DNA from: Cycas panzhihuaensis
Lineage: Eukaryota > Cycadophyta
Reading direction: 5' to 3'
DNA length: 64,000 nt
Assembly (NCBI GenBank): GCA_023213395.1
Contig: CM041465.1
Span: 13,702,001-13,766,000, forward strand
The notes under the pieces were generated by a model that was not told the DNA's origin, did not search any database, and worked only from the letters and a program-made list of their open reading frames with translations. Below are positions 22,501 through 33,480 of the stretch, piece by piece. The position numbers and the translations under genes are program-made. The first letter of the stretch is position 1; every line of letters starts with the position of its first letter.

Positions 22501-23742
22501 CCTAGATAAACCCCCCATTAACTAAAATAAATCAAATTAAAATTCAAACATTAAGTTCTATTCATTGGTTAGGTCTTGGAGTGGCCATCGTGAAGTTCTA
22601 GATCCAATGAGTTCATCTACACTAAAATCTAATGGTTTGTTTGCTAGATATTACTCTCAAAAGATCAAGGGGTAAAACATAGGAATTTCTAACAATTCCT
22701 CCTATTCTCAAACATAAAAGTGAAAGTAAAAAATGTATGAAATCCCCTTTTTAATATTCACCTTAACTTGGCCCTCAGGTGTCTATTTTATCCCCCATTT
22801 TTTTTTGTTGTGACCATGTATCATTACTCTACATCCCTACATCATCATCATTATCACCAACCCAATAAGTTGTCTTCAATTTTTTATTTATAATGCCCCT
22901 CTTTGGTCATTAATGCATGTCATTAATGATCCATTTAATTTCTTATATTCACTATCTTATCACCTAAAGATTATTATCTCCTATCATATCATTATTTACA
23001 ATCCACTAGAGCACTTTATAGCCTTAGATTTAAATTTTACAGCCTAGTAAGCCCCTTCTTTGTTAAGTAATACTTGGTCATTGTTATTCATAAATGCTCT
23101 TTTGGTTTTGTTTAACTTTCAGATGACCTCATATAATTAATTAATCACCTTACAATTGATCCTCTTGATGTTATGCCCCCTTGTTAATCATGCTTTTAGC
23201 TTGTCTAATCACCTCATAATTAATCCTCTCAATGTTGTGCCCCCTTCTTAATCATGTCATCATCTTGCCTACCATTTATTGCTATTATCACTCCTTCTCC
23301 CAAGCTATAGGATACCATTCTTAGTTTTGTATAGACTTCTCCATATATCTTTTGTCCCATAATTAGCTTATTTTTGTAATCTATTACTCATATTCTCTAT
23401 TGCATCCTTACTCAATGTGCTCCTAGAAAATAGCCTTATGTGATTCTTGCTATAGTAGACCATACATGCTTTTCATTGTTGCCTCTCTCAGGACCTTGTC
23501 TCACTCATGCCCTATTTTGATACTGCTCATAGATCACTTGTATAAAGTCCCCATAATCTCCCTATGCTTTAACCCCCCTCATTAGTCACTCAGACCTTGT
23601 ATGATCATTCTGTTAAAACAAACCATTACATCTTAGTTCACTTGGTCCCCCGTGAGTTAGCTCATCACCACAGCTCTTTTCCACATTGAAAAATAATTTT
23701 TTTTGTATATATATACCAAAAACGAAAAAAAAGAAAGAAAGT
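19549..23742 (+). other. Tat-A long 3' region between integrase and PPT
   Basis: 4.2 kb with no sense-strand gene. It aligns in blocks with 50518-55457 of the Tat-B unit: 'ccccatggg'/'ctccatgag' blocks near 19720 and 20010, a microsatellite-associated block near 20230-20420, and a terminal block near 23640-23700. The first 500 bp carry reiterated GCTCTAAAATGAG/TAAACTA-type words. The middle contains antisense coding remnants. Long non-coding 3' regions with antisense ORFs are known in Tat-lineage elements. Confidence 0.6.
20640..22430 (-). pseudogene. Antisense ORF (aORF-like) remnant in Tat-A 3' region
   Basis: The - strand frame 21016-20798 encodes FIHQVNNELLPILYMEGYPL, then IVDSDELAYAHPYIVVFTPL and VKAIEMWVIERNG, followed past a stop by a coiled-coil-like stretch (VLQSQLEELK, then RDYLQMRYYYLE-like text). 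The same protein words recur on the - strand of Tat-B (VEG.PPMMDTNEIETTHPYI near 52100-52180). A second shared block lies at about 22160-22280 (IPYFLLGQGELF; Tat-B: YPIFLCRTNRKIYEQIRF). No domain is identified; a plant-mobile-domain relationship was considered but not shown. Tat elements such as Grande and Retand are known to carry an antisense gene here. It is full of stops. Confidence 0.45.
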
Positions 23743-23762
23743 AGGGGGTGAGGGAGGGGGAG
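23743..23762 (+). other. Tat-A polypurine tract
   Basis: A 20-bp purine-rich run (aggggg, tgaggg, agggggag) with a single T, directly before the presumed LTR start TATTAT. The Tat-B counterpart is weaker ('aagaaaagaaag' ending at 55457). Confidence 0.55.
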
Positions 23763-23779
23763 TATTATATATATGTGTT

Positions 23780-23956
23780 TGGTAGGATACTACTCCTTAA
23801 TGATAATTATACACCAACATAACATGCAAATAACTCCAAAAAGGGCACTTGTAATGTAATACCCTTCAAGGAGGGAACTTCCTAATTATATGTAGTAATA
23901 ATGACATTTAAGATATCCTGATCTAAGGATTAAATAAATATATATATGGCTCTATG
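23780..23956 (-). repeat. Gypsy-2 3' LTR, first half (split by Copia-1)
   Basis: It begins TGGTAGGAT and matches 45396-45572 block by block ('gcaaataactccaaaa', 'gacatttaagatatcct', 'atatatatatggct'). It ends in CTATG, one copy of the Copia-1 target duplication. The remainder follows at 31565. Confidence 0.85.
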
Positions 23957-24255
23957 TGAAAAGAGTGGATCTATCATTTATCTCCATGCACTAAACACAA
24001 AGGCAAATATGGGAGTAAGAGAGATTTAAGAGAAAGAAAGTAGCTCTCACAAAATGGGGAGGTAAGAAATGAGTCTCCTCCATTGAGATTTTACTTTTAT
24101 ATTGAGAGAGGGAGCATTAGAGTTAGGTGAAATGAAATTATACATAATGCATATAAAAATATATTTCACTTAAGTGATCTAATTTAAAGTTCACTTAAGA
24201 CCCTTTTTAGAAGTAATCAACTAATGTAATGAATTTATGACATTAACCCTTTTCA
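23957..24255 (-). repeat. Copia-1 3' LTR (299 bp)
   Basis: It matches 31267-31564 almost base for base, with ends TGAAAAGAG and TTTTCA. Confidence 0.93.
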
Positions 24256-24266
24256 ATCTCCCCCTT
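24256..24266 (-). other. Copia-1 polypurine tract
   Basis: On the - strand it reads AAGGGGGAGAT directly before the LTR. Copia-2 has the same tract (TAAGGGGGGGAT). Confidence 0.85.
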
Positions 24267-24688
24267 AATGGTAGAAGGTCATTTCATCCTATTTTATTCT
24301 ATCCTATGAGGTCTTTATTTGAGCCTCTTACAAAGCAAACTACTATGAAACTTTTGTGAAAAACCCTCATGGGGAAGGAAACCCATAAATTTTCTAATCT
24401 ACTAACCTAGCTTGAGCGGCTCTTTAAATGAAGATAAATAGCTAATCAGTACAATGAATTTTGTAGCTGAAATCTACTAAGTCTCCATATACCATTTGGT
24501 CATCCCCCATGCTCTTTCGGGTCTTCACAGGTTTTAATTTTCTAAAATGATATAACCCTTATCCTTTCGCGCCAACAAGGAGTTTTCATGAATGGGATAG
24601 AGCAGAGACTTACTCTTATCCTTCTGTGCCCACAAGGGATTTTCACGAATGAGACAAAGTATGATGGTCCTATTGTCATCTCCTTCAA
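24267..24688 (-). other. Copia-1 3' untranslated region with 57-bp tandem duplication
   Basis: Between the pol stop and the PPT. It is homologous to 41643-42077 of Copia-2. Two copies of a 'cttatcct...attttcacgaatgaga'-type unit start near 24583 and 24640, 57 bp apart; Copia-2 has the same pair 57 bp apart (41681 and 41738). Confidence 0.7.
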
Positions 24689-26641
24689 TTAGTCAGAGAT
24701 GGAGGCCTAAAGGCCAAGTTACTTTTGGAACTATTCAAACTCCACCCTCTTCAGTGGTTTGGTGAAGATATCAGCTACTTGATCTGCTATGGGGCAGTAC
24801 TCCAGTTGAATTGTGCCATCACGAAATAGTTCTCTAATCTTGTGGACTTTCGTACTTATATGTTTGGTACGATCATGAAATACATGATTTTTAGCCATCT
24901 AGATTATAGATTAATTATCTACATGTAAGCTAGTAGAACTTGTTTGGGTAGCATTTAATGTATTCAATAATTTTCTAAGCCATATCACCTCCTTACTTGT
25001 CTCAGAAGTAGTAATATACTTAGCTTCGGTGCTTGAGTCTGTAACTATCATCAACCGTCTAGATCTCTATGATATTGGTGTTGTTCCAAGAAATGTTATA
25101 TACCCAAATATAGATCTTCCTGTGTCTTTATCTCTAGCAAAGTGTGAGTCTGTGTATGCATAAGGTTTAAATTCTTCATTAGGTTCATACAACAGACCAT
25201 ATTTGTTGGTCATCTTTAGGTACCTCAATACTTATATTGTAGCTTGCCAATGATTCTGCTTATGATTTGTCATGAGTCTTGTAAGAATACCGACAGAGTG
25301 TGTAATATCTAGCCTTGTGTTGGTAGTATAGATGAGACTACCTATAAGTTATCTATAGAGTGTTATGTCTACCTCCCTAATGTCACCATTATATGAGCGT
25401 TTAATATTAGGCTCCATAGGTATATCCACTGGTTGAGTACCTTCCAACTAAAACTTTGTCAGAAGGTCGTTGATATATTTTTCTTAGGAGAGAAAGATTT
25501 TTCCATTATTTTGAGTTACTTCAATTCCCATGTAACATTTCATCAACCTAAGGTTAGACAATTCAAAAGTTTTAACAAGGTCCTTCTTCAACTGGCTAAT
25601 TACCTGTTCACTATTCCCTGTTATTAACATGTCATCCATAAAGATTAAGAGGTAAGTGACTTTGTCATTTTGGCGCTTGATGAATAATGTTGTATCAATA
25701 TCTTGATAGTCATAAACCTCATATCCAAGTTACCTCATTCTTTTAGACAACTTGGTAAACCAAGCACGAGGGGCTTGCTTTAGGCCGTACAAGGACATTT
25801 TAAGCCTGCAAACCTTATGCTCCTGGTCGATAATCTCGTATCCTTCTAGCTGAGCCATGTAAATTTATTCTTTAAGGTCCCCATTGAGAAATGCATTCTT
25901 AACATTGAGTTGGTGGATTTTCTAACCCTATTGAGCAGCCAAGGCTATAAGAGTTCTAATTGTAGGCCACTTGGTTATAAGAGCAAAGATTTCAATGTAG
26001 TCAATGCATTCCTTTTGCATGAATCCTTATGCTACCAACCTCACCTTATATTTTTCTAGGGTTCCATCTGATCTGTACTTATTTTTGAATACCCATTTAT
26101 TTTGAACTACCTTTCTTCCAAGTGGTAGATCAACAAGCTCCCATGTACCATTCTTAATAAGAGATTGGTATTCTTCGTTCATGGCATTTCTCCAAACTGA
26201 ATGCTTTATAGCTTCTTGGTACATTAGGGACTCTTCATTAAGAGCAAGGTGTAATTCTATTGGTTCAAGCTTAATGGAAAGTGATTCATGCATCCTTGCT
26301 CTGTGGGCACTTCTAGTGTCAGTTTTACCTATCCCATCTAGTCACATGTCCTTGTGTAGTTGGTAGGCTTCATGAAAACCTTGAGTTGGGAATGAGGTTT
26401 TTATTTCTACAGCCTCTTGGTCTTCATTTTGATCCTTGAAAGGATCATGTGAAATATTTGGCATGGAGGAAGTTGACGATGCTGGAGAAGATGGGCCAGC
26501 GATAAATGTTGGAGAAGATGATCCTTCTGCTATCTCTTTACCTTTGTTAACTTGGCTGTTCACAAATGATGGTGCTGGATATGCACACATTGGTTGGGAG
26601 TCATAGCTTATATCCTTTGAGGCTCTATTGTTAGATTCCAA
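24689..26641 (-). pseudogene. pol: Copia-1 RT and RNase H
   Basis: The 26641-26342 frame is a Ser/Pro-rich integrase-RT linker (PSSPASSTSSMP). RT starts with MYQEAIKHSVWRNAMNEE and KNGTWELVDLPLGRKVVQNK, then WVFKNKYRSDGTLEKYK, later [13 protein letters not shown] and the active site FMDDMLITG at about 25620-25647 (catalytic DD intact). RNase H shows TDSSTEAKYI and ADQVADIFTKPL near the end, and the frame stops at 24689. Stops after VRLVA and at several other places, mostly at Gln/Trp codons, interrupt it. It would make cDNA in the particle. Typical copia length. Confidence 0.85.
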
Positions 26642-27640
26642 GATTTTGAGTAATTGTTGAGCATCTCCCCCCTTAAATTTTAGAATTTAAACATCAAATT
26701 CAGTAGCATCATTAAATCGGTATGAAGGCATCTTGGAGTCAAGTCTGAGTAATTGATCTTTAGTCTCTGCAAAGATAACATCTCTAGTGATGATGATTTT
26801 GCACTATGAAGGTATAAAAACATTAAATCCCTTTTTGTCCATAGGGTATCTGACAAAGATGCCTTTAATGGCTCTATCTTAGAGCTTATTTCTATGTTCC
26901 TTTAGAATATGAGTATAGCAAGTAGAGCCAAAAATTCTAAAGTGGGAGATAGAAGGGGTTTGTCCATGCTATATTTCATGTAGAGAGGGGCCAAGCTTAG
27001 AGGGACTAATAGTGTTGATGCAATACACAGTAGTCCAAATAGCCTCAACCCAAAGATAGATAGGGATATTCTTATATAGTAGCATAGCATGAGCCATATT
27101 CATGATAGTCCTATTCATGTGCTTGGTAACTCCATTTTGCTAAGGTGTACCTATAATAGTGGCTTGATGTTTGATTCCATGTTGACATAGGTATAGTTTA
27201 AACTCATTGGATGTGTACTTTGCACCATTTTCAGTCTTGAGTATTTTGATATTGAATCTAGATTTATTTTCCACATGGGCCTTGAAAATTTGAAACATAG
27301 AAAAAACTTCATCTTTCTTTGCAAGAAAAGTAACCTATACTTTCTTAGTAAAATCATCAATAAAAGTAATATAGTACCACTTCTGTTTAAGATAAGAGAT
27401 GGGTATAGGATCGTATATATCTGAGTGTACAAGCTGTAAAGGTTGGCTAGATTTCCATTGACTATGAGGAAGGGGTTATCTTTGAGATTTGATAATAATA
27501 CATGCTTTGCATTAAAGGGCTTAGAGTAGAGCCTAGGCAAATTAGGAAGAGTGGCTTGTAGTTCTCTTAAATGATCAATTTTGATATAGCATATACGAGC
27601 ATGCCATAGGGCTACTTAGGACAACTTTTGAGGAGTTAGG
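26642..27640 (-). pseudogene. pol: Copia-1 integrase
   Basis: One - strand phase reads CEACIISKSQ (end of the HHCC zinc finger), PLQLVHSDIYDPIP, YYITFIDDFTKKV (first catalytic D), LKTENGAKYTSNEF (second position, usually TDNGGE, here TENGA, so the catalytic D is lost), GVTKHMNRTIMNMA (third residue E is K), then YLWVEAIWTTVYCINTISPS and GSTCYTHIL. Two changed catalytic residues plus stops show it is dead. The 27540-27151 frame is a shifted reading of the same region. Confidence 0.78.
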
Positions 27641-28100
27641 GTTGTGGTAAAAGCAGAGTCATCATCAACATAGTTGGTTTCAGATGATGGTGAGCTAATT
27701 AGGTGAAAACGTTTTCCATCAAGAATTCTGGTCATAACCACAACATTTGAATGAGGGTGAATGACACAGAGAGTTTAATTGTTTGCAGTTACACTCAGAT
27801 CAAATCCACAAGAGACAAGGGTGGACACAGAGAGCATATTCTACTTCAGAGCAAGAATATATAAAACATCAACAAGTGTAAAATCTGGAAGGCCTAGGGG
27901 TTTCAAGTAAACAATTCCAAGTCCTTTAACTGGATGAGATGATTTGTTAGCCATGTGTATAACACCACAAATTTCAGAGTCAAAATCCTGAAAGAACTAG
28001 CAATGATAAGTCATGTGTTGTGTTGGTCCAGTATCCATGATCCACGATGAAGTATTTGAGGTGGCACTATTTACAACTACAAGTGGTGACGTCAAAAGTG
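27640..28100 (-). pseudogene. pol: Copia-1 protease and GAG-pre-integrase linker
   Basis: WIMDTGPTQHMT-like text at about 28012-28047 is the aspartic protease active site (D-T-G) in the usual copia context 'WI.D.GA..HM'. Downstream are GLPDFTLVDVLYI and LVSCGFDLSVTANN, the protease end and pre-integrase region, with stops. Confidence 0.75.
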
Positions 28101-29247
28101 AATAAGCATAGCCACAATGAGCCTCAATATACTTAGTGGATTTATCAACAACATTTGATGAAGTGGTCCCAATTCTTTGAAGGTGTGCATGAGAAAATTA
28201 CGTTCCACCAAAAGCATCTTCAAAAGAAGTATTATCAACATTATGTGTACTATGGCGCTGTTAATAATTTGGTAGTTTGTTGGTGGCAGTTCTATAATTT
28301 TTGGCATAATGTCCTTTTCTATTACACCTTTAGCACATAATTATTTGATTTTCAGTCCAAGTATTGGGTTGGTTGGATTATCTCTAATTATTGGATCTAG
28401 GTCTAGGTTGATTATTTTGGCTTTGGCCTTGAGACTATTTTTGTTAGAGTTGAGGAGCCTATTGACTAAGAGGATGTTGTCCTTGTTATCTCTCTCTTCC
28501 TCCTCCATGGGAATTACCACCTCTATGAGAGTATTGACCTTGATTTTTAGTATAACAAAGATCTTCTTCCACTTCAAAAGTAGCATCAACTGGATCTGAT
28601 ATAGTGGCAAAGTTGGTATCAAAGGTCTTATCAAATTCAATGAACTTATCAACAAGAGCCTCAAAGTTTAGGGTCTTCAAAGTGCCACTAGATTGAAGAC
28701 TTCCCAATAGATTTTTGTAATATGGGATATAGACACATGACTGAATCAAGAAAGCCCATGTAATGCATTGAGTTTTAAAATCTTTATCAATGGCTTGCTT
28801 GATTGGACAAAGGAAATTGATTGTCTCACTTACATGTCTTTTCTATATTTTTAATTTATTTATTTTCAATACTAAGTGAATAAATTCTAAGTCTGATTTA
28901 GTGCCAAAGTTCTTCTTAAGAACTTCAAGAACTTTCCATGATGTATCATGTACAACTTCATCAATGAGATTATGCAGAGAATAATCAGTGACAAGTAGTA
29001 TCCCTGCATGGATTTTATCATTATCAAGTTCCCATTGGCATTTAGTTGTAGCTTTAGTGGAAGCAGTTGAAGCACCTCCTCCAGAAGCAACTAAGGCAGC
29101 TGTAGTTGTAACAGATGGTATAGGTTGTAAGTGATCTCTACATAGACCTTCATACTTTGCAGTATTTCTGACACCAGTGAACCACATGTCCTAATTTTCT
29201 TTCCCTTTTAGAATGCAGTTCATATTTTTCTTAAACTGTGAAGACAT
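28100..29247 (-). pseudogene. gag: Copia-1 gag
   Basis: The start ATG is at 29247 (MSSQFKKNMNCILKGKEN), the same start as Copia-2. Then DMWFTGVRNTAKYEGL, CQWELDNDKIHAGILLVT, SLHNLIDEVV, SWKVLEVLKKNFGTKS: the UBN2-type copia gag. A zinc knuckle remnant (RCNRKGHYAKN) is near 28280-28325. One stop replaces Trp before DMWFTG and a frameshift occurs near 28840. The protein would package element RNA in cytoplasmic particles. Confidence 0.82.
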
Positions 29248-31252
29248 GGTGTCTTTTAAGAAGGGAAGAAATGAACAAAGGACTATAAAAGTGATGGCAA
29301 TAAATGACCAATCACTATTTACAAATGGGAAATGTAATGAAGTATTGTAGCAAAAGGAAGAAGAAGTGAGAATGGTTACTCAAAGATAAAGGGAGCAACT
29401 TAGAGAAAAGTTGCCAATACTTGTGACAAATATTAACTTGACACAGCAAGAATATGAGAAGTACTATAATGAAAATTGGTCACTAACACTTGCGGCAAAT
29501 ATTAACTTGATGCAACAGGAATATGAGAAGTACTATGATTGTGATTACACTTTGGATCACTTTTTACAAATAAGTAAATGATCAATATACAAGATTATAG
29601 GCCAATGTAGAAGTTGATATCATTGGGTTTACACAACTTGAAACTCAAATGTAGGATGCGTAATCAACCCAATAACCTCTAACTTGTGTCTAATATATAG
29701 TTGAGGTTGTTGAAGGGATGCCTAGGCTTCTAGTAGAATTAAGTTGGCCTTCACTAGTGATACCCGTAATTGTGCTTGGTGATGAAATCCAAGTCACAAC
29801 AGAGCCTAGGTACTCATAATCCTCATCCAGTTCACCAATGAGCAGTTATATACCTCATCTAAAAAGTGGTACGTGCATACCCATGGCTATGATGGATATT
29901 AGATTGGGTATATTTTAATCTTATATTAAAGTTTTAGTTTTCCTAGTTAGTGATCAGGATGATCCTTGATTGAGGCATGATGGTATAGCTAATAAACCTC
30001 ACCAATATTCCAATTTAGTCCAGTCCCAACATGAAACCCACACCTCCTTTATGACACGGTATTCTGCCAATCAAGGTATCTCAACCTTGGTGAGTTTGTG
30101 AACAAGTAAAAGATGGCAGGAAATAGGGTATGTGATGTGTTCCTTTTAAGAAGAGTGAAAGATTATCGAATTGCATCAAACACACATTTAACTGAAAATA
30201 GAATACTTGCTTGAAGTGTCTTTAGAGTACTTGTTTTAAGTGATTTTAGAGTGCTAAAATGCAATGCTAATAAGTGAGTGAGGACAGTGGATATTGCTTT
30301 GATCTAGGTGTTTTTTTTCTCACTTTTACAATAGGCTTTTAAGCCTTATGAAAAGAAGGAAGAAATTTTCTTCACTTTTTTTTTTTTGTTAATACAAAAG
30401 AAAGTAGTCTTCACTAAATCAGTAATAACTTTCTCCCATAATGATGAAATGGAGTGCCAATTTTTATGCTGTAAACTAGACTCAAAGCTTTATCTTCAGG
30501 AAGTAGAATTAGGTCCAAACGAGTTCTGGAAAGTTTTTGGCAGCCTCACAAATTTAGGAAATTATATTTTTCTAGAATTCTTACTAAAAATAACTATTGT
30601 TCACTAAAATAGCAATAACTTCCTCATATGACATCAAAATTAGGTACCAATTTTTGTGCTAGAAAGTAGACTCAAAGCCTCATCTTCGACAATTAGAATC
30701 ACATTAATTGCAGCTCTGTAGAAGATTTCGTAGACCTATGAAGTTTAGCAAGCAAATTTTATTTCTGTAGAAATTTCAGCTTGCTAATATCTCATTAACA
30801 CATGATACCATATCAAATTTCTATTATTTTTTTATTACCAGGATCCCAATATGGGGAAGGTGAGAGCATACAATGATGGATATTTTAAATGGTTCAAAAT
30901 TCTTTTAAAAAAATTAGTAAAACCTCCCCTTACAATCATTCTTTTAAATGCTAGAAAAATTTTGGTAGCATTTCCCCTTGTTAAATGGACAAAAAGAGGG
31001 GGAAGAAAAAGAAGAATAAGATAGCATGAATGACCACCAAAGGATTAGAATCCTTGGGCCTTATAACTCCTTGTATTATGCTTTCAAACCTGCAAAAGAG
31101 AAAGGGAAAGCAAACAATACAAAATATGCTATCATAATAATTTAAAAATATTTCTAAATCCACTTTCACAATCTCCTTCACCACATGGATTGTGGGGGTG
31201 AAGGAAGTGATGGCTCCATTACAAGTGTAAGTGAGGAATATGAAGGAATCAA
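29248..31252 (-). other. Copia-1 long (2.0 kb) leader
   Basis: Between PBS and gag ATG, no ORF of note. Its gag-proximal part matches 36420-36900 of the Copia-2 leader on the opposite strand ('gaaatccaagtcacaa', 'caccaatgagcag', 'ccaaccttgg' type blocks). It contains a tandem duplication of about 190 bp (units near 30400 and 30600: 'agtaataactttctc', 'gccaatttttatgct', 'tagactcaaagc'). Confidence 0.7.
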
Positions 31253-31264
31253 GCTCTGATACCA
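31253..31264 (-). other. Copia-1 primer-binding site (initiator-Met tRNA)
   Basis: The - strand reads TGGTATCAGAGC, two bases from the 5' LTR. Confidence 0.9.
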
Positions 31265-31266
31265 TA

Positions 31267-31564
31267 TAAAAATAGTGGATCTATCATTTATCTCCATGTA
31301 CTAAACATAAAGGTAAACATAGGAGTAAGAAAGACTTAAGAGAATGAAAGTAGCTCTCACAAATGGGGAGGTAAGAAATAAATCTTCTCCATTGAGCTTT
31401 TAGTTTTATATTCAGAGAGGGAGCATTAGAGTTGGGTGAGATGAAATTACATATAATGCATATGAAAGTACACTTCACTTAAGTGATCTAATTTAAAGTT
31501 CACTTAAGACCCTTTTTAGAAGTAATCAACTAATGTAATGACCTTGTGACATTAACTCTTTTCA
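31267..31564 (-). repeat. Copia-1 5' LTR (298 bp)
   Basis: Mate of 23957-24255. The inner terminus is mutated (TAAAAATAG instead of TGAAAAGAG). Confidence 0.92.
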
Positions 31565-31707
31565 CTATGATTACTGCATAACCTCCTACTTGTGTATGTG
31601 GGATATTACATGAATATATATAGTACTTAATGACCACTACACAACCTTCTACTTATGCATGTGGGATATTAATAAGAGAAGGTAAGTTAAGGGTTAGATC
31701 CTTAACA
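31565..31707 (-). repeat. Gypsy-2 3' LTR, second half
   Basis: It starts with the second CTATG (31565-31569) and continues the LTR: 'ataacctcctac', 'gcatgtgggatatt', 'gagaaggtaagtta', ending TTAACA before the PPT. It contains two related 'cacataacctcctacttatgcatgtgggatatt'-type units about 60 bp apart, also present at 45579-45672. Confidence 0.85.
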
Positions 31708-31722
31708 AAGTCTCCCTCTTAA
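31708..31722 (-). other. Gypsy-2 polypurine tract
   Basis: The - strand reads AAGAGGGAGACTT against the LTR start TGTTAAGG. Confidence 0.75.
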
Positions 31723-31899
31723 AAAAGCTTTTCCGTTAGATCTTACTAATCTTAGGATGTTCTTGGATAAATTATTGATTCTCTTAGGTTGCATCTTCTC
31801 ACATAAGTTATTTCCATTTGATAAGATACTTAATCATTTGCCTGGATTATAGATGTCAAATTATCTAGTCAATGATACACTGTGGAATGATCTGAAGTT

Positions 31900-32179
31900 G
31901 CCCCTCTTTATTTAAGATAGGTGATTCTGTTTGAACTTATACTTGCTACCTAATTACCCTCTTAAGACATGAAATATAAAAGACATTATAGATCTTTAAT
32001 AGTGGTGGCAAGTCCAAGGCATATACAACTTCACCAATCTTCTTGAGAATTTGTAAGGCCCATAAAATTGAGGTTGTAATTTATATTTTCCATCCCATTT
32101 GAAAGATGCCTACTTATACATTTACAACCATAAGTATACCCAATCACCTGGTTAAAATTGTTAGATAATATAACAACAA
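31900..32179 (-). pseudogene. pol: Gypsy-2 integrase C-terminus (GPY module)
   Basis: The - strand reads GDWVYLWL, MYK, ASFKWDGKYKLQPQFYGPYK, then FSRRLVKLYMPWT with a frame slip. Plant gypsy integrases end with 'GDWV.LRLQPYRQ.S......KL.PRFYGPY.I..KIG..AY.L.LP', so this is the GPY/F module. It is cut off from the catalytic core by the solo LTR at 32180-32818. Confidence 0.7.
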
Positions 32180-32818
32180 TGTTTTGGAGGCTAAAATTTT
32201 TGACAAGTTGGTAGTGCAATTCCCCCCCTAAACTTTTGCAGGGGGATCCAAGGGGGACGGGAGCCCCCCTTGGCCAAGGGGTGTGGGGGATGCTAGAATC
32301 TCCCCCACAAAGAGAGTGGTTTTGGGGTGGTAGCCCCTAACCCAACAAGCTAGCATTGAAAAGCATACTAAATTATAAAGAGAATCTAAGTCATTCATTC
32401 AAATTACTGTAGATTTGATGGTCAAGATTTGTGCCTTATATAACTCTCTTATATAGCTCGATTTAGGATGTTTTTCATTATGTCGATGGTATTTGATATA
32501 TTAGATGTACTATGAGGAGTTAGGTGGCTAGTTATTATTACTATGAGTATTCTATTACAGATTATATATATTTCTCTATTCTTTGATAATAACGATTGAT
32601 ACCTTTCTTATATGGATATTTCCCTAGCATACTGCTAGTATTTTACCATATTATATCTGGTGTATTTATGATGCTTTAGCTTTCTGATTTATTTATTATA
32701 TTATCTCTAGTTTAAGAACTTGCATGTTAAATTTTAGTTTCAATTCCTATAACTAGTTGCAAAAATAGTTTAGATCTCGATGGCAATTTTTGGTTATTGA
32801 GACCTAGTCTTCTCAACA
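32180..32818 (+). repeat. Solo LTR (family S), copy 1
   Basis: It begins TGTTTTGGAGGCTAAAA and ends CTCAACA (TG...CA). It matches the reverse complement of 52392-52978 over its full length, for example 'gatacctttcttat', 'ggatatttccctagca', 'attttaccat'. A G/C-homopolymer-rich block lies at 32222-32340. It interrupts the Gypsy-2 integrase. No internal sequence or second LTR is near, so it is a solo LTR. The 5-bp flanks do not match, so the target duplication is not confirmed. A copia-type source is only a guess. Confidence 0.65.
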
Positions 32819-33480
32819 GAAATGCTTATTCACTTTGCCCTTTATCTGCCTATTATTTCATTTAATTTTGTGTAAAGTTTAGATTTTTCTTGAGTAGCTT
32901 AAGAATCTATGTTATTTGTTGGATGTGGTCCTTGACTGCTTAAACCTTAGAATTGATTTTGGTGTAATTCTTAAGTATGGGTGGTTCATAGCCATATAAT
33001 GCTTAGAATGGAGTCATTCCTATTGATGCATAATAGGTTGTATTATACTGCCATTCTACTAAAGCAAGTCGATGATGCCATGAGCCCTATTTATGTGATG
33101 TATAAAAATGAAGGTATCATTCAAAGAACTTAGTAATCACCTCAGTTTGACCATCTGTTTATGGATGGTAGGATGAGCTCATTGTCAATTTGGTACTAAA
33201 TAGATGGAAGAGTTCTATCTAAAAGTTGTTGGTGAACTTCGGATCCTGATCACTGACTATGTATTTGGGCATGCCATGCAACGTATATATATGCTTTAAA
33301 AAGATCTCAATAATTTGCTTTGCCCTATATATGGATTGAATGCCATAAAAATGAGCATATTTGGTTAGCCTATTAATAACCACAAGTATAACATCTTTTC
33401 CTTCTAACTTGGGTAGATCCACGATGAAGTCCATAGAAATTTCTTCACATCATTGATTTGGTATGGGAAGGGGTTGTAGT
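32819..33480 (-). pseudogene. pol: Gypsy-2 integrase catalytic core
   Basis: The 33434-33219 frame reads MDFIVDLPKLEGKDVILVVI, then NRLTKYAHFYGIQ, HGMPKYIVSDQDPKFTNNF: the first two catalytic D residues (MDF, SDQD). Past a stop come SSSYHP, TDGQTEVITK (third residue E) and WQYNTTYYASIGMTPF, ALYGYEPP. All three catalytic residues remain, but several stops break the frame. It would have inserted Gypsy-2 cDNA. Confidence 0.82.

Larger units (their letters stand above)
23957..31564 (-). mobile_element. Copia-1: Ty1/copia LTR retrotransposon in the Gypsy-2 LTR
   Basis: A 7.6-kb insertion with perfect duplication CTATG (23952-23956 and 31565-31569). LTRs of 299 and 298 bp have TGAAAAGAG...CTCTTTTCA ends. 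The PBS (31253-31264) and PPT (24256-24266) are on the - strand. Gene order is gag, protease, integrase, RT, RNase H, the copia order. It belongs to the same family as Copia-2 (shared gag start, the MESNNRASKD/MLEANNRALED linker, 3' UTR) but in opposite orientation. Several stops and frameshifts; RT active site intact. Confidence 0.93.

Noticed and set aside
28309-28599. Overlapping + and - strand frames near 28155-28749
   Set aside because: They are shifted or antisense readings of Copia-1 gag; the true phase shows the zinc knuckle remnant.
31253-31264. Possible tRNA fragments at the TGGTATCAGAGC sites (also 10632, 45382)
   Set aside because: Only 12 bases match, each sits against an LTR, and no cloverleaf surrounds them; they are primer-binding sites.
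32222-32340. Organelle-derived GC-rich insert
   Set aside because: The G/C-rich block is part of the family-S LTR, which recurs at 52392-52978; no organelle gene wording is seen.
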